Source: an uncultured Bacteroidales bacterium (GTDB taxonomy: Bacteria > Bacteroidota > Bacteroidia > Bacteroidales > UBA932). From it: a stretch of DNA of 16,013 nt. Shown one piece after another: positions 8,914 through 15,367 of this stretch. Position 1 is the first letter of the stretch. Each line of letters starts with the position of its first letter. The notes beneath the pieces were generated by a model that was not told the DNA's origin, did no database searches, and saw only the letters and a program-made list of their open reading frames with translations. The DNA lies in assembly GCA_900322025.1 (NCBI GenBank), contig ONYJ01000086.1, positions 1-16,013 on the forward strand. The letters are read 5' to 3'. The translations under genes were made by a program, and so were the position numbers.

Positions 8914-9444
8914 ATGAAGAATTTAATCAGAAAACTTCTAAGCCACTGTTATGCAGATGGTAAAAATGGAACTGCCGAACCCCTTCCTCCAATCGATGAG
9001 CGGGATACGGCAGCGCATATTATGATGTATTATCCCGAGTGCAGTTTTACCTATTCTAAAATTCAGACTCTGAAAGAAGTGGGGCAACGGTTGGATAAGT
9101 ATATACATAAGGAGCGTCTGTATTTAGACCCGTGTATGAATCTTACTAAAATGGCTATGATAGTTGGCAGCAATCGTACATATCTCTCCAATATCATGGC
9201 ATCCAGAAACGGTTTTAGAAACTATATGAACGAGCTCAGACTTAAATATATAGCAGAGCGGATAGAAGACAGTGGAGCATCTGGAGCAAAGAAATATCTC
9301 AGAGAACCTAAAGAAAAATTAACCTCAGACGATATAATATCAATAGTCCTTTCCAGTGGCTTTGCCGATATGCGTACATTCAGAAGAGCCCTGTCTTTAT
9401 CTGTTGGCAAATGGGCGGATGTTATCAGAGAAAAAATCTATTAA
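8914..9444 (+). CDS. Divergent AraC-type helix-turn-helix protein, soluble
   Basis: The 176-aa protein is related to its upstream neighbour. The first HTH, at residues about 76-96 (NLTKMAMIVGSNRTYLSNIM), and the preceding LDKYIHKERLYLDP align with IDKILRCFEQDKVYINP in the other. The second HTH (about 139-170: IISIVLSSGFADMRTFRRAL, then SVGKWADVIRE) keeps the SGF start but has lost the canonical GxSP motif, so DNA contacts may differ. The N-terminal 45 residues have no membrane segment and no recognised domain. The start lies 1 bp after the upstream stop. The last 20 bp overlap the 3' end of trkA on the other strand. It is probably a transcription regulator working with the anchored partner. 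The function is inferred from family only. Confidence 0.78.
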   Translation: MKNLIRKLLSHCYADGKNGTAEPLPPIDERDTAAHIMMYYPECSFTYSKIQTLKEVGQRLDKYIHKERLYLDPCMNLTKMAMIVGSNRTYLSNIMASRNGFRNYMNELRLKYIAERIEDSGASGAKKYLREPKEKLTSDDIISIVLSSGFADMRTFRRALSLSVGKWADVIREKIY

Positions 9445-10777
9445 CCTTGCTAAGAACCTGTGGCAGAGCAAATACTACCACTCTATCGTACGGATGAACA
9501 ATGGTGTTTTCTCCGGCAATAATACTTTCTTCTCCGCGGATAATTCCTCCAACAATGGCTTCTTTGGGGAATCTGAGATCTTTAAGAGGAGCTTTGGTGA
9601 TAGCACTTTCCGGATTGGCTATAAACTCCAGAACTTCTGCATCCGAGCCATTGAGGCATTTTATTGAGCGCACTTTGTTGCTTAGGGTAAACCTGAATAT
9701 ACGCCCGGCAGTTACCAATTTTTTATTGATAACGGCATCTACCCCCATATCTTCTGCCAACTTAATATATTCTATGTTTTCTACTTCTGCTATTACCTTT
9801 GGTACGCCCATGTTTTTTACCGCTACGCAGGAAAGTATGTTTGTTTCGCTGGATGAGGTAATTGCCACGAAGGCATCGTAGCCAGCCGCATCTTCTTCTA
9901 CAAGAAGATCTGTATTTCTTCCATCTCCGTTAATCACAACAATATCAGGTAGGGCTTCTGCCAGATATTCGCATCTTTCTTTACGGCTTTCTATAATTTT
10001 TATGTGGTCTATCTTACCTTGCATTTTTCTGGCGAGCATTTCAGCTATTCTTCCTCCTCCTATAATCATGAGACTTTTAACCTCTATCTCATACTTTCCG
10101 GAATAGCTCATAAGTTCGGCAAAACCCTCTTTTTTACACACCATAAAAACGAGGTCGCCCTGCAGGAATTTTGTATCTGCATCCGGAATAATGGTGATAT
10201 TTCCTCTGGCTATAGCAACCGGCTTAAAAGGTTTTGTTTCTGTATTGCCGTTTGTTAGAATATTTAAGGTTTTGTTTATGAGCGGTGCACCATCGTCCAA
10301 GCGGAAAACCATCATCTGAAGCTTTCCTCTTGCAAAATCCATAAACTCAGAAGTGCCGGTTTCTTTTAGCAGATCTATTATTTCATAGGCCGCCATTTTT
10401 TCCGGATAGAAGAGTAGGTCCAAGCCAAGCTCGGTGAATATGAGCTTATTATCGTGCTCCATATATTCATCGTTGTTTATTCTTGCTGTAACTTTTTTTG
10501 CACCTAACTTCTTAGCCAAAAGGGCGGATATAATGTTGGTGTTTTGGGTTTGGGCAGGCCCCACGGCTATGAATAGGTCTGCTTTTTCCACTCCGGCCTG
10601 TTTGAGCACAGGAATAGCAGTAGGATCGCCATGAACCGTAACAACATCTGCAAGTTCCGATAACTTGTCTAACTTTTCTTCATCGTTTTCAATGATTGTC
10701 AGATCATTGGCATCTCTGCTGAGCATTTTTGCCAAATGGCTTCCAACTTCTCCTGCTCCTGCTATAACTATCTTCAT
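9425..10777 (-). CDS. trkA: Trk potassium uptake regulatory subunit TrkA
   Basis: The 450-aa product has the full double RCK layout of TrkA. RCK_N1 covers about 1-120, with the dinucleotide-binding motif GAGEVG at 7-12 and the ribose-binding acidic residue Glu30 at the end of the second strand. RCK_C1 covers about 145-228, with a polar strand pair ending in FLQGDLVFMVCKKE. RCK_N2 covers about 232-350 (MIIGGGRIAE, where the last Gly of GxGxxG is Ala245). RCK_C2 covers about 370-445. TrkA binds NAD(H)/ATP on the cytoplasmic face of the TrkH/TrkG channel and gates K+ uptake. No trkH gene lies next to it: downstream on its strand is the convergent HTH gene, overlapping by 20 bp, and upstream is a divergent promoter region of 90 bp. 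The partner channel must be encoded elsewhere. Confidence 0.95.
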   Translation of the reverse strand: MKIVIAGAGEVGSHLAKMLSRDANDLTIIENDEEKLDKLSELADVVTVHGDPTAIPVLKQAGVEKADLFIAVGPAQTQNTNIISALLAKKLGAKKVTARINNDEYMEHDNKLIFTELGLDLLFYPEKMAAYEIIDLLKETGTSEFMDFARGKLQMMVFRLDDGAPLINKTLNILTNGNTETKPFKPVAIARGNITIIPDADTKFLQGDLVFMVCKKEGFAELMSYSGKYEIEVKSLMIIGGGRIAEMLARKMQGKIDHIKIIESRKERCEYLAEALPDIVVINGDGRNTDLLVEEDAAGYDAFVAITSSSETNILSCVAVKNMGVPKVIAEVENIEYIKLAEDMGVDAVINKKLVTAGRIFRFTLSNKVRSIKCLNGSDAEVLEFIANPESAITKAPLKDLRFPKEAIVGGIIRGEESIIAGENTIVHPYDRVVVFALPQVLSKVNRFFL

Positions 10778-10840
10778 TGTTTCTGGTTGTTATAAGCCTT
10801 AAACATAAAATATTTTCTCCCGAAGTTACTCAAATAATGA

Positions 10841-10848
10841 TATCTTTG
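10841..10848 (+). promoter_or_regulatory. Predicted -7 box of the kinase-peptidase-ABC operon
   Basis: TATCTTTG is a perfect TAnnTTTG match inside the 90-bp divergent region between trkA and the kinase-like gene. The -33 position has no TTG. Transcription would start at about 10855, close to the TTG start codon at 10868. On the minus strand, TATGTTTA at 10800-10807 is a near match that could serve trkA. Both are pattern matches only. Confidence 0.4.
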
Positions 10849-10867
10849 CAACCGAGAGGTAATTTAT

Positions 10868-11743
10868 TTGTTCGAGGTGAAGAAATTTTACGATATAGCA
10901 GGGCACTTGATTGGTCTTGAAGTGCAAGACGACTCTTCTTTAGAGGGGCTGAAAAATCTTGCACCTTTTGAGGCGCAGGAAGGGGATACTGTTTTTAATC
11001 TCAGACAAGTAGAACACCTTGCCGAAAAAGAAGGAACCACTTTGTTAGTTTCTGAAGAAGAGGGACTTCCTACGCTAACTGTAGGAAAAACACGGGGCGG
11101 TAAGTGGTATTTTACATTTGCACCTTTTAAAGGCAAGCCGGTATCTTGCATAGCTACATCCAATGAAGATATTTCCGATGCGGAGTTTATGGTGCTCAAT
11201 AAAAAGTACGAACCGTTTTCCATTAACAACATAATGATGTTGTTGTATGCCCTAAAAACCGCCGCAATGAATACGCTGCTAATTCACGCTTCGGTTGTTG
11301 TAAAAGCCGGAAGAGGGGTTGTTTTCTTAGGCAAGAGCGGTACAGGTAAAAGCACACATAGCAGGCTATGGATAAATAATATACCAAACACAGAATTACT
11401 CAACGACGACAATCCTATTATAAGGGTTTTGGAGGATGGTACGGTTTGGGTTTATGGTAGCCCTTGGAGTGGAAAAACCCACTGCTACAAGCAGGCAAAA
11501 GCAGAGGTTGCCGGCATTGTAAGGCTCTATCAGGCTCCATTTAATAAGATTAAAAAGCTTTCAATATTAGAAAGTTATACGAGCGTATATGCTGCAATTT
11601 CTGCATATCGCGGAGATAAGCAGATGGCAGATGGAGTGCATAAGACCTTAGAAAAGCTTATTGAGTCAACCTCTTGTTTTGCCCTTGAATGTCTTCCGGA
11701 TAGCGATGCGGCAAGGCTTTGTTTTGAAACAGTATATGGATAA
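10868..11743 (+). CDS. HPr kinase/PEPCK-like P-loop protein
   Basis: The 291-aa protein has a C-terminal half of the HPr-kinase/PEP-carboxykinase fold. His140 lies in LLIHASVV before the P-loop, Walker A GKSGTGKST is at 155-163, the acidic pair in LLNDDNP is at 180-181, and YGSPWSGKTHCY at 197-207 is a motif seen in the PEPCK-like family of Bacteroidetes. The N-terminal ~120 residues are strand-rich and unassigned. It is not true HprK: the ptsH context and HprK N-terminal domain are absent. Homologues of this kinase fold phosphorylate peptides in some lasso-peptide clusters, so a peptide or protein kinase role is plausible but inferred. The start is non-ATG: TTG at 10868, with GTG at 10877 as an alternative, and the next ATG is far inside. 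The stop overlaps the next gene's start by 8 bp, so the two are translationally coupled. Confidence 0.8.
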   Translation: MFEVKKFYDIAGHLIGLEVQDDSSLEGLKNLAPFEAQEGDTVFNLRQVEHLAEKEGTTLLVSEEEGLPTLTVGKTRGGKWYFTFAPFKGKPVSCIATSNEDISDAEFMVLNKKYEPFSINNIMMLLYALKTAAMNTLLIHASVVVKAGRGVVFLGKSGTGKSTHSRLWINNIPNTELLNDDNPIIRVLEDGTVWVYGSPWSGKTHCYKQAKAEVAGIVRLYQAPFNKIKKLSILESYTSVYAAISAYRGDKQMADGVHKTLEKLIESTSCFALECLPDSDAARLCFETVYG

Positions 11744-12170
11744 GGCGGTTATATCAGACGAGGTGATATTTGCGGATATAAGCAAATTCTTGGGAGAAGG
11801 TAAAGAGGTGCGCCTCAACCCCAAAGGGAATAGCATGCTGCCTTTTATACGACCTGGGAAAGACAGCATCATACTTGCAAAAAGAGAAGATGTTTTTGTT
11901 GGCGATATTGTGTTTGCAAATGTGGAAGACAAATATGTGGTGCACCGTGTAATAGAGGTAAACAAAGATGCTGTGGTGCTTATGGGCGATGGAAATTTGA
12001 AGGCAGTAGAAAAGTGTACAAAGGCAGATATTCTTGGTACCGTAAGAACAATTATCCGCAGTGGCACTAAGCATAAAACTCCGGGTAAGGCTGTGGTATG
12101 GAGAAAGTTAAAGCCAGTAAGGCGCTATTTGCTTGCACTTTACAAAATAAAACGCAGGTTAGGTATTTAA
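11736..12170 (+). CDS. S24/S26-type signal-peptidase-like protein
   Basis: The 144-aa protein starts at ATG 11736, which overlaps the preceding stop codon in an 8-bp coupling arrangement; a longer in-frame start at 11661 would lie wholly inside the kinase gene. The nucleophile box is KGNSMLPFIRPG (Ser33). VGDIVFA (55-61), YVVHRVIE (67-74) and LMGDGN (82-87) follow. The general base position holds His70 where bacterial type I signal peptidases have Lys, as in the SipW/ER-type (S26B) Ser-His enzymes. No clear membrane helix is visible; the C-terminus is basic and amphipathic (RRYLLALYKIKRR), perhaps membrane-peripheral. Given its neighbours, it may cleave a leader peptide before or during export. 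The substrate is unknown, and LexA-like regulation is unlikely because there is no HTH domain. Confidence 0.8.
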   Translation: MDKAVISDEVIFADISKFLGEGKEVRLNPKGNSMLPFIRPGKDSIILAKREDVFVGDIVFANVEDKYVVHRVIEVNKDAVVLMGDGNLKAVEKCTKADILGTVRTIIRSGTKHKTPGKAVVWRKLKPVRRYLLALYKIKRRLGI

Positions 12171-12182
12171 CACAAACAAAAT

Positions 12183-13847
12183 ATGAAGAGTATAGGTTTC
12201 TGTGTAAGGTCTGCAATTAAACTGAGTCGCTCAGCCAGGTGGAGAATACTCGTGAGCTTTTTAGTGGGCTTGGTTCAGATAGTGGCCTCTCTTTCTTTTG
12301 TGTGGACAAGTAAAACCCTTATAGATATAGCTACCGAAAACAATACGGCCCCTATAATGACATTTGTGTGGCTGATGCTTGCAATAATGATGATTCAGAT
12401 ATTGCTGAGGCTTTTTACTACATGGTGGGAGAAGATGAATGTATTAAAAACTCAGAATACCTTGCGGCATTATCATTTTGATCATATCCTTAATTCGTTG
12501 TGGAAAGGGAAGGAAGATTTTCACAGCGCCGATATGGTTAACCGTTTGGAAGAAGATATAAGGCTTGTTGCTGAATTTTTGTGTGTTAGAGTACCAGGTA
12601 TTATTATAACAATATGTCAGTTGATTGCGGCTATGGTATATGCCATTATTATTGCTCCGGGGCTTGTTTGGATGGTAATGGTTATGATGCTGGTGGCTAT
12701 TATCGGTGCCAAAATGTATTTCAAAAGATTGCGTTCTCTTACAAAAACTATCAGAGGAAAAGATAGTCAGGTACAGCAGGTGTTTCAGGATAATTTGCGT
12801 TTGAGAGACTTGGTACTTATGCTTTTTGGGCCATCTAAAGTGATGGACAGGCTCGATTATATACAGGATGATATAGAAAACCTTACACGCAAAAGATTGA
12901 AATATAGTCTGATATCCAAAGGGTTTATGGCGTTCGGCTTTATGGGAGGCTATGCGGCAACCTTCTTTTGGGGAGTATTTGGTATATATTCCGGCAGCGT
13001 GACTTATGGTATGATGACCGCTATGTTGCAATTAGTAGGGCAGGTTCAGCGTCCTATTTCGGAAGTAGCGAACTCCATAGCGACATTTATTCATGCATTT
13101 ATCTCCATAGAACGGTTATCGGAACTCACAGATTTGCAGAGAGAAGAAATAGGGGAGAGTGTACTATTTGACGGAGCCCCCCAGATAGAACTTTCAAATG
13201 TCAGTTTCTCTTATCCCGATACAAAAGAACTCATACTCAATAACTTTTCTTTCACCTTTGCATCGGGCAGCATGACAGCAGTAATGGGGCTTACAGGCGC
13301 AGGCAAGAGCACTCTGCTTAGAATAATAATGGGTTTGCTCCGACCTAACGAGGGAAGCGCACAAATAAGTGGCAATGTTGGTGATAAATTAAGAACAGAA
13401 ACAATTTCGGCATCTACAAGAGAGAATTTTACTTATGTACCACAGGGCAATACTCTACTTTCCGGCACTATAAGAGAAAATCTGTTACTTGTTAATCCTC
13501 AGGCCAATGATGCAGAAATAGATAAAGTTTTAAGAGTGTCTCAGGCAGACTTTGTCTATAATCTTCCTAAAGGTTTAGATACCATGTGCGGAGAAGATGG
13601 AAGCGGTTTGTCTGAGGGGCAATGTCAGAGACTTGCCATAGCCCGTGCGTTACTAAAGAAAGGGGGCGTACTATTGCTCGATGAAGCAACATCCGCCCTC
13701 GATTCTCATACAGAACATAATCTGCTACAAGCCTTATGCAACAACTATCGTGGAGAAAAAACAATTGTTTTCATATCTCATCGCGATGCTGTGGCGGCTT
13801 CTGCAGACAATGTGCTACGCTTATTTTCTGGTAAAGATGGTGTATAG
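12183..13847 (+). CDS. ABC exporter, fused membrane and ATPase domains
   Basis: The 554-aa half-transporter is of the export type (MsbA/LanT-like architecture without a peptidase domain). Residues about 1-310 hold about six membrane segments, and 330-550 form the nucleotide-binding domain. Visible motifs are Walker A GLTGAGKST (369-377), a Q-loop in YVPQGNTLLSGTIREN, the signature LSEGQCQR (476-483, with Glu in place of the first Gly of LSGGQ, a common variant), Walker B LLLDEATSALD (Asp500, Glu501), and H-loop SHRD (His533). It should act as a homodimer using ATP. It lies 12 bp after the S26-like gene in the same operon, so it is the likely export step for the product processed by the kinase-like and peptidase-like proteins. 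No N-terminal C39 protease domain is present, which fits with a separate peptidase. Its 3' end overlaps the convergent OmpA-like gene by 27 bp. Confidence 0.92.
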   Translation: MKSIGFCVRSAIKLSRSARWRILVSFLVGLVQIVASLSFVWTSKTLIDIATENNTAPIMTFVWLMLAIMMIQILLRLFTTWWEKMNVLKTQNTLRHYHFDHILNSLWKGKEDFHSADMVNRLEEDIRLVAEFLCVRVPGIIITICQLIAAMVYAIIIAPGLVWMVMVMMLVAIIGAKMYFKRLRSLTKTIRGKDSQVQQVFQDNLRLRDLVLMLFGPSKVMDRLDYIQDDIENLTRKRLKYSLISKGFMAFGFMGGYAATFFWGVFGIYSGSVTYGMMTAMLQLVGQVQRPISEVANSIATFIHAFISIERLSELTDLQREEIGESVLFDGAPQIELSNVSFSYPDTKELILNNFSFTFASGSMTAVMGLTGAGKSTLLRIIMGLLRPNEGSAQISGNVGDKLRTETISASTRENFTYVPQGNTLLSGTIRENLLLVNPQANDAEIDKVLRVSQADFVYNLPKGLDTMCGEDGSGLSEGQCQRLAIARALLKKGGVLLLDEATSALDSHTEHNLLQALCNNYRGEKTIVFISHRDAVAASADNVLRLFSGKDGV

Positions 13848-14549
13848 CCCGTCTTCGGAAACTTTCGGGCGTTCGTTTTCCTTATCGTAATCGGAGTCTT
13901 CTGCCTTTAGGCAAAACTCATCGCATCCGATATTTACCAAGGCCTTTATAATTTTTTCTGCACGGTCTTCGCAGAACGCATCTTCCAGATTATTTGTCTT
14001 AGAACCAAGATACAACACTTGTATAATTAGTCTGGCTTTTGGGTTGCTTTGCATAAAGTTGGCAATCTTTTGCAGTTCGGCCAAGCTTTCGAGTCCTATC
14101 TCGGTGGTGCCGGTAGCAAAGAAAATGTTTTTTGTTACATATTTGCCGTTTACCTCGGAGAGGAGAGAAAGTTTATTGCCGGGCCTCTTTGTGCCGCACT
14201 CCTCGCAGAATTTGCCGGAGTTTTTAGTGTGTCCGCAATCCGGATTAGGACAATCCCAAGTAGCGGGAACTTTTTCTTCTGCTTCTGATTCTGCATTCTC
14301 ATCACCTTCGTCGTCCTCGTCCTCACCCTTGTTTTTGTCTTTTTTGTTTTTCTTGTCTTTTTTCTTTTTTCCGGTAATAAGACCATCCACAGCATCGAAA
14401 ACCTTTCCTAATGCCTTATCTACAGTTTGTTCTGTTTTCTGTTGGGTTTTGTCTTGTACAGATTTGCCAAGTTTTTTCAGATATCCCTGGGCATTCAACC
14501 CAGTTATAGCCACCAATAGGATAACAAGCAATAAAATAATTTTTTTCAT
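13821..14549 (-). CDS. Secreted OmpA-like protein with zinc-ribbon-like knuckle
   Basis: The 242-aa protein has a Sec signal peptide (MKKIILLLVILLVAI, cleavage likely after LNA at 20). A helical stretch follows (KKLGKSVQDKTQQKTEQTVD), then a highly charged Lys-rich and Glu/Asp-rich linker at 61-93. A four-Cys knuckle comes next (Cys100, Cys105, Cys115, Cys118; CPNPDCG and CEECG) that looks like a zinc ribbon. Residues about 138-214 resemble an OmpA C-terminal domain (NIFFATGTTEIGLESLAELQKIANFMQ, later EDRAEKIIKALVNIG). The Arg of the peptidoglycan-binding site (Arg196 in EDRAEKI) is kept, but the GHTD segment with its Asp is replaced by QVLYLGSKT, so binding to diaminopimelate is doubtful. 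A zinc ribbon in an exported protein is unusual. A well-formed promoter precedes it. The function is unknown. Confidence 0.82.
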   Translation of the reverse strand: MKKIILLLVILLVAITGLNAQGYLKKLGKSVQDKTQQKTEQTVDKALGKVFDAVDGLITGKKKKDKKNKKDKNKGEDEDDEGDENAESEAEEKVPATWDCPNPDCGHTKNSGKFCEECGTKRPGNKLSLLSEVNGKYVTKNIFFATGTTEIGLESLAELQKIANFMQSNPKARLIIQVLYLGSKTNNLEDAFCEDRAEKIIKALVNIGCDEFCLKAEDSDYDKENERPKVSEDGLYTIFTRK

Positions 14550-14594
14550 AGTAGTTTGGGAGTATTGGGTTTATATCAAATGGTGTTTCTTTGC

Positions 14595-14625
14595 CAAATA
14601 TAGTAAAATACTTTTTTTATGCAAA
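14595..14625 (-). promoter_or_regulatory. Predicted Bacteroidetes promoter of the OmpA-like gene
   Basis: Read on the minus strand, TTTG (14622-14625) is followed after 19 bp by TATATTTG (14595-14602). Both elements and the spacing fit the Bacteroidetes -33/-7 promoter closely. The predicted start of transcription gives a leader of about 35-40 nt before the ATG at 14549. It is the best promoter match in the window. Confidence 0.55.
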
Positions 14626-14758
14626 AACAAGCATCTTCAGTTACTCCGTCAACCAACTGAGTGGATAGTTTAGCAATCATATACCCCGTGGAGTCGGCTT
14701 TGGATTTTGGAAAGTGGAAATTTTTCCCAAAATTGCATTGGAAAAGTGGAAAAATCTG

Positions 14759-15367
14759 ATGATTACCTCGATTATTATAATTCTTACCGTTATCGTAAGC
14801 CTCTTTTGCTTTTATGGTGGAGGATTTAATGCTCTGAAATTTAATGCCTACCAGATATGGCATAGCAAGCAGTGGTACAGAATGTTATCCTATGGCTTTG
14901 TTCATGGAAGCTGGTGGCATCTGTTCTTCAACATGTTTACCTTGCACTTCTTTGGCAGAGTGGTGGAACAATATTTTGTGGCGTTTTTCGGAAATACTAT
15001 AGGTATTATCCTTTATATAGTTCTATATATTACAGCCATTGTAATATCCACCCTCGGCGATCTTATCAAGTATAGAAACCATTACAACTACAATGCTGTA
15101 GGAGCATCGGGTGCAGTTTCGGCTATCCTTTTTGCATCTATTCTTTTTGAACCTCAGATGGGCATTTACATCTATCTGATTCCCATTCCTATACCGGGAT
15201 ATATATTCGCTCCGCTGTACCTTCTTTACTGCTGGTATATGGCCAAGCGGAATGCCGACAATATCGGTCATTCTGCTCACTTCTGGGGGGCCGTTTACGG
15301 CTTGTTGTTTCCTTTGATCTGCAATCCTGCCTTCTTCAGTTATTTCATCAGCCAACTGCGAGGATAA
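14759..15367 (+). CDS. Rhomboid family intramembrane serine protease
   Basis: The 202-aa protein has about six membrane helices. The catalytic Ser117 lies in VGASGAVSA (GxSG motif) and the partner His174 in SAHFWGAVYG. His54 and Asn58 in HGSWWHLFFNMF match the conserved oxyanion-side HxxxN. Rhomboids cut transmembrane segments of client proteins within the inner membrane. The ATG at 14759 is chosen because it starts right at the first hydrophobic segment, as in related bacterial rhomboids; an in-frame GTG at 14714 would add 15 residues. It is transcribed divergently from the OmpA-like gene. The 209 bp between the two coding starts hold that gene's promoter but no strong promoter match for this one. 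The client is unknown. Confidence 0.92.
   Translation: MITSIIIILTVIVSLFCFYGGGFNALKFNAYQIWHSKQWYRMLSYGFVHGSWWHLFFNMFTLHFFGRVVEQYFVAFFGNTIGIILYIVLYITAIVISTLGDLIKYRNHYNYNAVGASGAVSAILFASILFEPQMGIYIYLIPIPIPGYIFAPLYLLYCWYMAKRNADNIGHSAHFWGAVYGLLFPLICNPAFFSYFISQLRG

Noticed and set aside
10778..10867. Small precursor peptide gene for the kinase-peptidase-ABC operon
   Set aside because: The 90-bp upstream gap and the 12-bp gap before the ABC gene contain no plausible short gene with a leader-like sequence.
10868..11743. True HPr kinase/phosphorylase (hprK) of the PTS
   Set aside because: Only the kinase core is shared. The N-terminal domain differs, there is no ptsH or PTS gene nearby, and the SPWSGKT motif and operon partners point to the PEPCK-like peptide-cluster group.
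12444..13031. Minus-strand open frame (195 codons) inside the ABC exporter gene
   Set aside because: It is antisense to the membrane domain and rich in His, Tyr and Ile, as expected from reversed hydrophobic codons. There is no independent evidence for it.
14619..14660. 13-codon plus-strand open frame between the OmpA-like and rhomboid genes
   Set aside because: It is too short, has no conserved feature, and overlaps the promoter of the minus-strand gene.
14044..14673. Plus-strand open frame with a Ser/Phe-rich stretch opposite the OmpA-like gene
   Set aside because: The Ser/Phe-rich run is the reverse of the Lys/Glu-rich linker. The minus-strand gene has a signal peptide, promoter and domain match, so the plus frame is a shadow.
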